From JACPLA01 sp035291905 (GTDB taxonomy: Bacteria; Bacteroidota; Ignavibacteria; UBA10030), in the NCBI GenBank assembly GCA_035291905.1, contig DATDRF010000242.1:1-32818 (forward strand): 32,818 nt of DNA. Direction: 5' to 3'. Each line of letters starts with the position of its first letter. The stretch's first letter is position 1. The notes under the pieces were generated by a model, which made no database searches, was not told the DNA's origin, and worked only from the letters and a program-made list of their open reading frames with translations. The translations under genes were made by a program, and so were the position numbers. This document shows, one piece after another, positions 1 to 7,350 of the stretch.

Positions 1-30
1 TTCATTCACCATTTCAATAAAGCGAAATGG

Positions 31-180
31 TCGGCACGCAGGCAGGGGTTCGCAGAGAACAACAGAATCCGGAAATCCTCTGCCTGCCCGCCGCATGTGT
101 GCTCACTTGAGGCAGGCGGGCGTTTTCTCTGCTTGCCCCGTTCTCTCTACGGGGCGACCTCTGCTCCTTTGCGTTGAAAC
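31..180. repeat. Dispersed non-coding repeat block, left end
   Basis: No credible gene lies in positions 1-195. The stretch holds short modules that reappear as the reverse complement at the right end of the window: TCGGCACGCAGGCAGG (32-47), CGCAGAGAA, a small hairpin built from CCCCGT and ACGGGG around a pyrimidine loop (about 137-155), and a TTGCGTTGAAACT-like tail. GGCAGGCGGG-type words also pair with nearby CCTGCCCGCC. This looks like an intergenic dispersed repeat rather than a gene. Its family is unknown to me. Confidence 0.6.
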
Positions 181-195
181 TTTCAATAAAACTGA

Positions 196-477
196 TACAC
201 TACCCGCTTTTTGCGTTTTTCGGAAAATTCACGCATACTCGAAACGGGCGGAACAGGGGGAATCAACGGTGGCATCATGAAACCGCAAGAGGGCCCGTGG
301 CCTGGTAATATGGCCTTCTATATTGATGTCGATGACCTTCGCAAGTATTCGACCAGAATCACGAAGGCGGGCGGCAAGATTATCGTCGAAAGAATGGAAG
401 TGCCAGGAATGGGTGCGTTTTCGCTCTTTGAGGACCCCGACGGTCGAGCGCCCGGAATGTGGCAGCGGAACAAGTAG
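196..477 (+). pseudogene. 5'-truncated VOC (glyoxalase/bleomycin-resistance-like) gene remnant
   Basis: The readable frame begins after a TGA at 193-195 and has no ATG before the conserved part; only a TTG at 211 could start it. The protein carries the C-terminal half of a VOC module: a GGTGGINGGIM turn, a beta strand with FYIDVDDL, a helix with ITKAGGKI, and the closing EVPGMGAFSLFEDPDGR strand pair. VOC proteins of this kind are normally about 115-130 residues. The N-terminal beta-alpha-beta unit and first metal ligand are missing, replaced by sequence that follows the repeat block. The best reading is a gene whose 5' half was lost by rearrangement at the repeat. An unusual short protein from the TTG is possible but less likely. 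The thioesterase gene starts 14 bases downstream. Confidence 0.65.
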
Positions 478-491
478 AAGGCTGAAAGAGT

Positions 492-965
492 ATGGAACCG
501 GATCCATCGCAGGAACATTACGAAATCCCCATAGTGGTCGAGCCGCCGGATATTGACATGCTGGGCCATGTCAACAATATCGTGTATTTGCGCTGGGTCC
601 AGGAAGTCGCGATCGCCCATTGGACCGCAAGGGCCACGCCGGATCAGCAGGAAAAATGGCATTGGGTGGTCGTTCGCCACGAAATTGACTACAAACGTTC
701 GGCCCAACTCGGAGAAAAGATTGTTGCAAGAACCTGGGTAGGACAGGCGACCGACCTGACGTTCGAGCGACATACCGAAATTCTTCGTGCAGCCGACAGA
801 AGACTTCTCGCCCGCGCCAGGACTCTCTGGTGCCCGGTGAACGCCCAAAGTGGAAAACCGAGCCGTGTAGACGATGATGTGAGAACGCGATTTTCCGTTC
901 CGAAAGATCTTGTGAACACGGCAGGGACACAGCTCTCCCCCCATTCTGTTTTGGAGAAAACATGA
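492..965 (+). CDS. Acyl-CoA thioesterase, 4HBT/hot-dog fold
   Basis: This 157-residue protein has the length and signature of a 4-hydroxybenzoyl-CoA thioesterase-like hot-dog enzyme. The diagnostic segment DIDMLGHVNNIVYLRW lies at residues 20-35, with the likely catalytic Asp22 and the GHVNN turn at the head of the hot-dog helix. The rest alternates beta strands (HWVVVRHEIDY, GEKIVARTWVG), as expected. Such cytoplasmic proteins hydrolyse acyl-CoA or acyl-ACP thioesters; the substrate cannot be read from sequence. A purine-rich GAAAGAG precedes the ATG. Its stop overlaps the next gene's start as ATGA (962-965), so it is probably translated together with the oxidoreductase. The last 35 residues run past the core domain and are not recognisable. 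Confidence 0.85.
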   Translation: MEPDPSQEHYEIPIVVEPPDIDMLGHVNNIVYLRWVQEVAIAHWTARATPDQQEKWHWVVVRHEIDYKRSAQLGEKIVARTWVGQATDLTFERHTEILRAADRRLLARARTLWCPVNAQSGKPSRVDDDVRTRFSVPKDLVNTAGTQLSPHSVLEKT

Positions 966-1951
966 CAAAGGTGCGCTGGGGTATTCTCGGCACAGCGAGA
1001 ATCGGTGTCGATAGAGTCATTCCCGGCATGCAAAAGGGGATGCTCTCGGAAATCCTTGCCATCGCCTCGCGGGACGGTGAAAAAGCGCGGCGGGCGGCAC
1101 AGCGGTTGGGAATACCAAAGGCTTACGGATCGTATGAAGAGCTCCTGGCCGACAAAGAGATCCAGGCAATCTACAATCCGCTCCCAAACCACCTCCACAT
1201 TCCTCTCACTCTTGAATCCCTGAAGCAGGGCAAACATGTCCTCTGTGAAAAACCGATCGGTGTGAACTCGCGTGAGGTGAAAAGCCTTCAAAAGAGCCTG
1301 AAGAAGTATCCCCGTCTCAAGGTCATGGAAGCCTTCATGTACCGGTTTCATCCCCAATGGGAAAAGATCCGAGGCTTGATCCGCGACAAGGTACTTGGGG
1401 AAGTACGTCATATCCATGCAGTCTTCACGTATCACAATATCAACCCGACTGATATTCGCAACAGGGCCGATATCGGTGGCGGGGGACTTCTCGACATCGG
1501 ATGCTACTGCATTTCTCTTGCGCGTTTCCTTTACGGGAGCGAACCGCAACGCGCCTGCGGATCAATTGGGATCGATCCCGGATTCAAGACCGATCGACTT
1601 GCTTCGGCCATTCTTGAGTTCGGACAAGGAACTGCCTCATTCACATGCGCAACGCAGGCATCTCCTTCCCAGCGCGCCGAGGTCTTTGGGAGCAGCGGAA
1701 GGATGGAAATCCAATTCCCGTTCACTCCTCCCCTGGATCAGCCGACGAAGATCGTCGTACATACGGGCTCGGGCAGGCATGAGATCCAGTTTGAAGGGTG
1801 CGATCAATATACGCTCCAGGGCGAATCATTCTCCCGGGCGATCCTGAACGATACGCCGGTGCCGACTCCCCTGGAGGATGCGGCGGCAAACATGAAGGTT
1901 ATCGACGGAATTGTCAAGAGCTCCCGGGAAAAAGCCTGGGTTCGTTTGTAA
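962..1951 (+). CDS. Gfo/Idh/MocA-family NAD(P)-dependent oxidoreductase
   Basis: The 329-residue protein starts with a Rossmann strand and glycine turn (VRWGILGTARIG, residues 4-15) typical of Gfo/Idh/MocA dehydrogenases. It has the family CEKP motif at residues 95-98, whose lysine is the usual catalytic residue, and a C-terminal alpha/beta domain containing the GGGGLLDIGCYCIS segment. Relatives with WGILGTARI starts include sugar dehydrogenases and dihydrodiol-dehydrogenase-like enzymes, so a sugar or cyclic polyol substrate is likely but not determined. There is no signal peptide, so it is cytoplasmic. Its ATG overlaps the thioesterase stop, which implies co-translation. Confidence 0.9.
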   Translation: MTKVRWGILGTARIGVDRVIPGMQKGMLSEILAIASRDGEKARRAAQRLGIPKAYGSYEELLADKEIQAIYNPLPNHLHIPLTLESLKQGKHVLCEKPIGVNSREVKSLQKSLKKYPRLKVMEAFMYRFHPQWEKIRGLIRDKVLGEVRHIHAVFTYHNINPTDIRNRADIGGGGLLDIGCYCISLARFLYGSEPQRACGSIGIDPGFKTDRLASAILEFGQGTASFTCATQASPSQRAEVFGSSGRMEIQFPFTPPLDQPTKIVVHTGSGRHEIQFEGCDQYTLQGESFSRAILNDTPVPTPLEDAAANMKVIDGIVKSSREKAWVRL

Positions 1952-1975
1952 CGAAACCGAGAAAGGGTCAAACAC

Positions 1976-2395
1976 ATGTTTGAAGAATTCAAGGAACTTT
2001 ACGTCGATTCGGGCATGTGGGCCCAGCCAATCCTCATTTCGACCTTGCTTCTCTTTGTTGCTGGATCCGTCATGATGTTTACCGTGCGGTTGATCAAGAG
2101 ATTCGTGTTCTATTCTCTGATTGCCCTCCTTCTTCCGAACAGCATAGGATTCGTCGGTTACCTCGAGGAAGCGGATTCAATACAGGAAGCGATTGTGGAA
2201 CGCGGGACCGAATTGACGGAGGAAGTGGAGGAATCCATGGAGGATTTGAAGTTTTCGCCGGTCTATCTGGGCATGGCAGGATCCGCCCTCACGGTGCTTC
2301 TTGGACTCGCCGGCATCGCGAAGGTCCGCCTCAAACGCAGGGAGAACGGCAACCCGGATTCGAATTCGAAGATCACAAAACAAGGTGCTCAGTAA
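1976..2395 (+). CDS. Small integral membrane protein, function unknown
   Basis: I do not recognise this 139-residue protein. Hydrophobic segments lie at about residues 17-36, 43-62 and 97-116, giving three likely membrane helices. Between the second and third is a strongly acidic, helix-prone segment (residues 63-92, rich in Glu). The C-terminus is basic and then polar (KVRLKRRENG followed by Asn/Ser/Lys), which suggests a cytoplasmic tail. A purine-rich GAGAAAGGG lies upstream of the ATG. It sits 24 bases after the oxidoreductase and 14 bases before the PHP-domain gene, so it is probably in the same transcription unit. Nothing in the sequence points to a function. Confidence 0.7.
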   Translation: MFEEFKELYVDSGMWAQPILISTLLLFVAGSVMMFTVRLIKRFVFYSLIALLLPNSIGFVGYLEEADSIQEAIVERGTELTEEVEESMEDLKFSPVYLGMAGSALTVLLGLAGIAKVRLKRRENGNPDSNSKITKQGAQ

Positions 2396-2409
2396 CAGCC
2401 AGAGACATT

Positions 2410-3387
2410 ATGAGAAAACATGTTCTTCTCTTCATGGCGTTTGTTCTCTTAACGCCCGCAGCGACTGCCCAGGATTCTCCGCTCAGATGGTTCAAGGGGA
2501 ACCTTCACAGCCACACGATCAATTCGGACGGTGACTCGCCGCCTTTTGAGGTCATGGCATGGTATAAGCGTCATGGGTACCAATTCCTCGCCCTGACGGA
2601 TCATAATACCTTCACCGACCCCAAACCGATGGACTCCAATCCGACCGACAATTTTGTTCTCATAGGGGCCGAAGAGATCACAAACGAGAAAACTGTCCAT
2701 GTCAACGCAATTGGAATCTCCAGCGTTATTCCCAGGCAGAGCGGGTCGACGGTGACAGAAATCCTGAAAGCCAGCATTGATGCGGTCCGTGCACAGAAGG
2801 CAGTTCCTCTCGTGAATCACCCCAATTTCCTCTGGGCCTTCACAGCGACAGAAATGCTCCCTCTCAAAGGTCCGTTCCTTCTGGAGATCGCGAGCGGGCA
2901 TCCGATCGTCAATCACGCGGGCGACGGGAGGATTCCGTCAACAGAACAAATGTGGGATCAGCTCCTCTCAGCGGGGATCTCTGTTTTTGCGGCAGCGGTT
3001 GACGATTCGCATGATTTTCGCGAAGAATTCGGCCCCGCCCGCGCCAACCCGGGTCGGGCGTGGATTGCGGTTCGGGCCGCAGCCTTGAGTCGCGAATCCG
3101 TCCTTGATGCCCTGACAAGAGGAGATTTCTACGCCTCCACCGGCGTCAACCTGAAAGAGATTCAGGCAACGGAGAGCTCGCTTTCAGTGGAGATCCGCAC
3201 CCCAGCCAATGATTCGAGACGATACCGGGTGGTTTTCGTGGGCAAGGAAGGGCGCGTACTCTCCGTTTCGTACGACAACCCCGCTCGTTACGACTTCCAG
3301 GGAACCGAAGGATACGTACGGGCCCGGATTGAGGAGAGCAACGGGCTCAGGGCATGGACTCAACCCGTTTTCGTGAAAACGAAGTAA
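2410..3387 (+). CDS. Exported PHP-domain metal-dependent phosphoesterase-like protein
   Basis: I chose ATG 2410 (325 aa) because it opens a clean signal peptide (residues 1-21, ending PAATAQ); an in-frame extension back to 2017 only shadows the preceding gene. The mature protein shows the PHP metal-binding series: NLHSHT (His33, His35), LTDHNT (Asp64, His65), a GAEE pair near residue 88, VNHPN (His137) and DDSHDF (Asp198-His201). PHP domains hydrolyse phosphate esters using two or three metal ions. Export is unusual for PHP polymerase or histidinol phosphatase relatives, and the roughly 80 C-terminal residues form a beta-rich extension. The substrate is unknown, though periplasmic sugar or nucleotide phosphates are plausible. 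Confidence 0.85.
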   Translation: MRKHVLLFMAFVLLTPAATAQDSPLRWFKGNLHSHTINSDGDSPPFEVMAWYKRHGYQFLALTDHNTFTDPKPMDSNPTDNFVLIGAEEITNEKTVHVNAIGISSVIPRQSGSTVTEILKASIDAVRAQKAVPLVNHPNFLWAFTATEMLPLKGPFLLEIASGHPIVNHAGDGRIPSTEQMWDQLLSAGISVFAAAVDDSHDFREEFGPARANPGRAWIAVRAAALSRESVLDALTRGDFYASTGVNLKEIQATESSLSVEIRTPANDSRRYRVVFVGKEGRVLSVSYDNPARYDFQGTEGYVRARIEESNGLRAWTQPVFVKTK

Positions 3388-3409
3388 CAAAGCAAAGCCG
3401 ATGTGTAGA

Positions 3410-3429
3410 GTCCGATCCCCAGATCGGAC
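3410..3429 (+). other. Perfect stem-loop in the PHP-VOC spacer
   Basis: An 8-bp perfect inverted repeat GTCCGATC / GATCGGAC surrounds a CCCA loop in the 58-base gap between the PHP gene and the VOC gene. Flanking ATGTGT and ACAT extend the pairing imperfectly. No T-run follows, so it does not look like an intrinsic terminator. It could be an mRNA stability or processing element, or a small dispersed repeat. Confidence 0.5.
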
Positions 3430-3445
3430 ACATCATGGGAAAATC

Positions 3446-3799
3446 ATGGCCCAACAAGACAACCATCATCGAATCGACTACGTTGAGTTTCCGGCCAAAG
3501 ACATTCCGGCCACAAAGAAATTCTATTCCGCGATCTTCGGCTGGAAATTCACCGACTATGGCCCTGACTACACAAGCTTTGAGGATGGAAGACTTGCCGG
3601 CGGGTTCGACAAGGCTGGTCCGGTCGGAAAGCCGTCGCCTCTGGTCGTCATTTATTCGTCCGAGCTCGAGAAAACTCAGTCCACAATCCGGCAACACGGC
3701 GGACGCATCGTGAAAGAGATCTTCTCCTTCCCGGGCGGACGCCGATTCCATTTCACAGATCCCAACGGCAACGAGCTCGCCGTTTGGTCCGACCGGTAG
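3446..3799 (+). CDS. VOC family protein (glyoxalase/bleomycin-resistance-like)
   Basis: From ATG 3446 the protein is 117 residues, a normal length for a single VOC subunit; an earlier in-frame start at 3401 would translate the stem-loop and add an unconserved leader. It shows two beta-alpha-beta-beta-beta units. The first contains IDYVEFPAKDIPATKKFYSAIFGW (about residues 10-33). The second contains SPLVVIYSSELE, a helix with IRQHGGRI, and the closing HFTDPNGNELAVW (102-114), where the family's last metal ligand is Glu110. VOC proteins of this type are often annotated as glyoxalase-like, but the chemistry varies widely. The DUF3095 gene begins within about 10 bases, so the two are probably co-transcribed. 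Confidence 0.85.
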   Translation: MAQQDNHHRIDYVEFPAKDIPATKKFYSAIFGWKFTDYGPDYTSFEDGRLAGGFDKAGPVGKPSPLVVIYSSELEKTQSTIRQHGGRIVKEIFSFPGGRRFHFTDPNGNELAVWSDR

Positions 3800-3807
3800 A
3801 TTGCCCG

Positions 3808-5001
3808 GTGAATTTCTCTTCGCCGTCGTTTTACGTCGACCTTCCGGTCCTGAACGATTTTCTGGATATCGCTCAACCCCGCCTCTACGCGCCCCTTCCT
3901 GACGATTGGCACGTCGTCGTCACCGACGTGAGGAACTCCACTGTCGCAATCAACAATGGAATGTACAAGGAGGTGAACCTGATGGGAGCATCGACGATCA
4001 TGGCGATGCTCAACCTCACGGGATCGTTCTCTCTCCCGTTTGTCTTTGGCGGCGATGGGGCAACCGTCTGTCTCCACGAATCACTTCTTTCCCGCGCCCG
4101 TGGAGCGCTGCTGGCGACAAAACGAATGGCCGAAGAGGTCTATCGCCTCGATCTGCGTACCGGAATCGTCCCCGTGACGGAAATCCGAAAGGCCGGATTT
4201 GACGTCCTTGTGGCCCGATATCGCGTGTCGGATAATTTCGTCCAGGCTGTCTTCACCGGCTGGGGTCTCCAATACGCCGAAGAGTTTCTCAAGGACCCCG
4301 AGACTGCCGATCGGTACAGCCTGAAACCCGACGGGAGCGATACCGAAGCCGATTTCTCCGGGCTTGAATGCCGCTGGAAGAACGTTCCCAGCGCGCACGG
4401 GGAAATCGTCTCCCTGATCGTCCAGTCGATCGCCGCATCTTCCGAGGAACGCAATCTGGCGTATCGGGCCGTTATCACCAAGGTGAGTGAGGTCTATGGA
4501 TCCGACACGATGTGCCATCCTGTTCAGGAGAACCTCCTCTCCTATGCCTTCACTGAGCGAAGGCTCTCGGGAGAATCGAACATTCGTTCATTCGGAAAAG
4601 GAACATTGCAGCGGATTGCCTATTGGTTCAAGATCCGATTCAAAGCTCTCCTGGGAGCGGTCTTGATGACCATCGGATACCGCTCAACCAACACCGACTG
4701 GGGCGCATACAAGAGGCAGCTTGTCGCCAACACCGATTTCAAGAAATTTGACGACAAACTCCGTCAGACGCTCTCGGGAACAAAAGAACAGCGTGAACGT
4801 CTCACAGAGTATCTCGAAGGCGAGTTCCGGGCCGGTTCTCTTGTCTATGGCATGCACTCGGCGCCGACCGCGCTCATCACCTGCCTCATCTTCAGCTACA
4901 ACGGGGCACACATTCATTTGGTCGATTCGGACAACGGAGGCTATGCGAGGGCAGCGGCAGAGCTGAAGGAGAGGCTGAAGACGGTGCGAAGATCATCCTA
5001 G
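3808..5001 (+). CDS. DUF3095 family protein, class III nucleotidyl cyclase-like
   Basis: The frame is open from TTG 3784, but GTG 3808 gives the family-like start (MNFSSPSFYVDLPVLNDF) and avoids overlap with the VOC stop, so I prefer it (397 aa). The protein matches what I know of DUF3095: a VVTDVRNST segment around Asp40, YKEVN..GAS, then VFGGDGAT with Asp83. The two Asp-bearing motifs are 43 residues apart, as in class III nucleotidyl cyclases (44 in the true cyclase in this window), and sit in the same kind of strand contexts. The adenine-selecting lysine before GGD is absent. The second half has a hydrophobic stretch near residue 270-290 (FKALLGAVLMTIGY). The function is undetermined; a cyclase-fold enzyme or sensor is an inference. 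Confidence 0.8.
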   Translation: MNFSSPSFYVDLPVLNDFLDIAQPRLYAPLPDDWHVVVTDVRNSTVAINNGMYKEVNLMGASTIMAMLNLTGSFSLPFVFGGDGATVCLHESLLSRARGALLATKRMAEEVYRLDLRTGIVPVTEIRKAGFDVLVARYRVSDNFVQAVFTGWGLQYAEEFLKDPETADRYSLKPDGSDTEADFSGLECRWKNVPSAHGEIVSLIVQSIAASSEERNLAYRAVITKVSEVYGSDTMCHPVQENLLSYAFTERRLSGESNIRSFGKGTLQRIAYWFKIRFKALLGAVLMTIGYRSTNTDWGAYKRQLVANTDFKKFDDKLRQTLSGTKEQRERLTEYLEGEFRAGSLVYGMHSAPTALITCLIFSYNGAHIHLVDSDNGGYARAAAELKERLKTVRRSS

Positions 5002-5365
5002 TCAATCATGGGTGGTTGGCGCCTTGCTGGCCATTTCGGCTACTATTTCGTGAATGACGTCCATGACACCATGGATGTTGCTGTAGATCTCAGAATTCGT
5101 GAAGCGTAGGAATCTTACACCTTCCCGTTCAATCTCTTTTTGCCTTTGTTGATCCTTGATGAATGCATCTCTCGTGAAGTGAGTTGGTCCGTCCACTTCG
5201 ATCGCAAGGCGAAGTTCAAAACAGAAGAAATCGACGACGTATTTTCTTATGCTCACCTGTCTGCGAAACTTTTTTCCAAGTACTTGTCTCCGGCGTATAG
5301 TAAGACCACAGAATTACCTCTGCATTGGGCATTGCGTTTCTCAATGCCCTTCTTCGTTTCCCCAT
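5002..5365 (-). pseudogene. DUF559-family endonuclease-like gene with a one-base frameshift
   Basis: Reading the minus strand from ATG 5365 gives an N-terminal helix with RRRALRNAMPNAEVILWS. This is the family's usual start, in which the conserved EA.LW segment is recognisable. The next expected segment, IRRRQVLGKKFRRQ, is intact but one frame over, then continues without a break through SIRKYVVDFFCFELRLAIEVDG to the stop at 5002. A single extra base near 5315-5300 explains everything: 364 bases is 3x121+1. Restored, the protein would be about 120 residues, the usual DUF559 length. The fold belongs to the PD-(D/E)XK/Vsr-like nucleases: the Asp of VVDF and the E.D of IEVDG are kept. An in-frame remnant of 84 residues (5256-5002) may still be made from an internal start. 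A sequencing error is possible. Confidence 0.75.
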
Positions 5366-5628
5366 GCCGATTCGATTGAATACATCCCCCATATTTTCCC
5401 CCCTTGTAATGTCCGACCCCCATGGCGTTCCCCCTTGGAAGGGGGAAACATGTTTTAAACCTGTGCAGAACCAACCTCATTTCAAGAAGAAGCACCGCAG
5501 CCGGCTGTTCCAGAGGATCTCCCCCTCTCTCAGGGGGAGACAAAGTGGGGGTCAGCAGCCCGAACGGAGCCACACCTTATGCGGGCAAAACAGGTTGGGT
5601 TCCCCCAAAGAAGACTCTCGGCGGTCGA
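5366..5628. repeat. Gene-free block with G/C-rich inverted repeats
   Basis: This 263-base gap between two converging units has no credible gene. It holds a perfect hairpin CCCCCTT-GG-AAGGGGG (5430-5445) and a second one TCCCCCT / AGGGGGA with a five-base loop (5520-5538), spaced by non-repetitive sequence. In one minus-strand frame the second hairpin region reads LTPTLSPPERGG. From memory, that string appears in many spurious database proteins translated from intergenic repeats. I therefore read this as a dispersed intergenic repeat, not a coding sequence. The hairpins could also stop transcription from either side, although neither is followed by a clear T-run. Confidence 0.55.
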
Positions 5629-7350
5629 TCAGGCCTGGCACTGCACTTCGTAGATCGGAACGGGGCGGGCGATTCCTTTCACCGTGATCGCGTCCAGCGG
5701 CTTGAAGCTGACCTCCTTGACTTTCGCCTGCCGCCAGGAGGATTCTGAAATGAGAATCTGGCCGGGTTGGGCAATGGAACAAAGGCGTGCTCCGAGATTC
5801 ATATTGTTCCCCAGGACGGTGTGATCCATCCGCTCCTCACTTCCCACATTCCCCACGATCGCCATGCCCGTATTGATCCCGATACCTATCTGAATATTCT
5901 CCGGATTGTCCCGGTTGAGCTTGCCTATCTCTTTTTGGATCTCTGTCGCTGCAAGGAGGGCGTTGTCAACCATTTCGGACCCCTCGAAGATAGCGACCAA
6001 CTCATCGCCGACATACTTGTCGATGACTCCGTGATGCTTCACGACCAGCCGGGCCTGCATGCTCAGGTATTTGTTCAAGGTGTCGATAACCACCTCCGGT
6101 TGCACCCGCTCCGAGAACGATGTAAAGCCGCGGATATCCGAAAAGAACACCGTCACATTTCGCCGTTCACCTCCAAGCTGAAGCTTGCCCCCCTCCCTGA
6201 TCATCTCCACTGTAGAGACAGAAACAAACTTCGACATGAGAATACGCTCGCGCAGGCCGATCACCATTTCGTTGAATGACTGCGAGAGTTTTCCGATTTC
6301 ATCCTTCGAAGAAGAGGCGAGTTGAACGTCGTAGTTGCCGGCACGGATCTTTTCCGTGGCATCGACCAGCGTCTGCACAGGCGCCGTAATTCCCCTTGCG
6401 AGAGCAAAGCCGCCGACGAGGGCAATGATGAGGGCCAATGCCCCTACAGCCAGAATGACCCGTTCAATAACCTGCAGCGAAGCCAGGGCTTTATCCACAG
6501 AGCTCCCCATGACGTAGACGGCATCCCCCGACGGGGAAACCTTCGCAAACACACACATAAAACGCTCCCCGTCCAGCGTGATCTCCCGCTGCGTCTCTTC
6601 TTCCCTCCCGATTTGCGCGTTTACACTGTCTCGGTCAACAAGATACGCACGGAGCAGATCGACCTGCCCGATGTCCGAGTGTGTCGAAGCAACGACCCTC
6701 TTGCCAAGGAGAAACGTGACCTCACTTTGCGTATCCTTCTTCATCTGATCGGCTTCTGCCTGCGTCAGTCGGTTTCCGATTGTCATCGTACCAATGACAT
6801 ACCCCCGCTGAATAATGGGGAACGTCGAAATCTGAAAGAGTTTTTCATCATTCACCCAACTAATGACTTCTCCCGGCTCAGGGTCCGCTCCCTCCATCGC
6901 ACGCTTGATGAAATGGAGTGCCGCAAGAGTATCCCCGTGCATTTCGGGCCGATCCAGCCGAAAGAGCACTCTACCTCGCGCATCGGTCAGAATAAGAATG
7001 TCGATCTGAACGAGCTGCGCCGGGCTCTCATTGGAAAGAAAATATCCCTTGAGGGTGGCATGATCTTTCGTTTCAAGGTTTGCCTTCAGGACGGGGAGCT
7101 CCGAAATCAGGAGGCATGACTCACGCAGGCGCTCGTTCCGAAGCTTGAGGAATCGGTCGAAGTTCCGATAGTTCGACTGAAAGTCCTCCTCCATCTTTGC
7201 CATCGTCTGACTTTCCACCTGCCTGTCGACGATGGTAAGGACGGCATAGATCAAAACTCCGACGAGGCCGACAACAAGAAGGTATATCTTGTTGCGCAGG
7301 GTCGGAGCCAGAAGTTTTCGAAGGAAACCGAGGGAAGGGATATTGCTCAT
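5629..7350 (-). CDS. Transmembrane class III adenylate cyclase with extracytoplasmic sensor and HAMP
   Basis: The 573-residue protein makes cAMP from ATP at the inner membrane. Order: TM1 (about 21-41); a periplasmic sensor of about 255 residues that looks Cache-like; TM2 (about 297-318); HAMP (about 319-372); and a class III catalytic domain from about 395. Catalytic residues are complete for an adenylate cyclase homodimer: metal Asp405 (FSDIRGF) and Asp449 (YVGDE), adenine-selecting Lys445 with Thr511 (the Lys/Thr pair of class IIIb enzymes), and transition-state Asn518 and Arg522 in NMNLGAR. Its ATG overlaps the cupredoxin stop as ATGA (7350-7347). That makes it the third gene of the barrel-cupredoxin-cyclase operon and suggests its sensor reads something those envelope proteins bind or admit. 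Guanylate cyclase activity is unlikely given Lys445. Confidence 0.9.
   Translation of the reverse strand: MSNIPSLGFLRKLLAPTLRNKIYLLVVGLVGVLIYAVLTIVDRQVESQTMAKMEEDFQSNYRNFDRFLKLRNERLRESCLLISELPVLKANLETKDHATLKGYFLSNESPAQLVQIDILILTDARGRVLFRLDRPEMHGDTLAALHFIKRAMEGADPEPGEVISWVNDEKLFQISTFPIIQRGYVIGTMTIGNRLTQAEADQMKKDTQSEVTFLLGKRVVASTHSDIGQVDLLRAYLVDRDSVNAQIGREEETQREITLDGERFMCVFAKVSPSGDAVYVMGSSVDKALASLQVIERVILAVGALALIIALVGGFALARGITAPVQTLVDATEKIRAGNYDVQLASSSKDEIGKLSQSFNEMVIGLRERILMSKFVSVSTVEMIREGGKLQLGGERRNVTVFFSDIRGFTSFSERVQPEVVIDTLNKYLSMQARLVVKHHGVIDKYVGDELVAIFEGSEMVDNALLAATEIQKEIGKLNRDNPENIQIGIGINTGMAIVGNVGSEERMDHTVLGNNMNLGARLCSIAQPGQILISESSWRQAKVKEVSFKPLDAITVKGIARPVPIYEVQCQA

Noticed and set aside
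318..968. Minus-strand open frame of 216 codons
   Set aside because: Antisense to the VOC remnant and the thioesterase; low-complexity composition and no motif.
689..1549. Long minus-strand open frame of 286 codons
   Set aside because: It is antisense to the thioesterase and the oxidoreductase, whose motifs are unmistakable; the antisense protein has no recognisable domain.
2017..2409. N-terminal extension of the PHP-domain gene
   Set aside because: It is a second frame over the small membrane protein gene; the signal peptide at ATG 2410 gives a clear start.
5253..5573. Minus-strand open frame of 106 codons upstream of the DUF559 remnant
   Set aside because: It runs through the intergenic repeat and is out of frame with both parts of the DUF559 domain; translating it gives only the repeat-derived LTPTLSP string.
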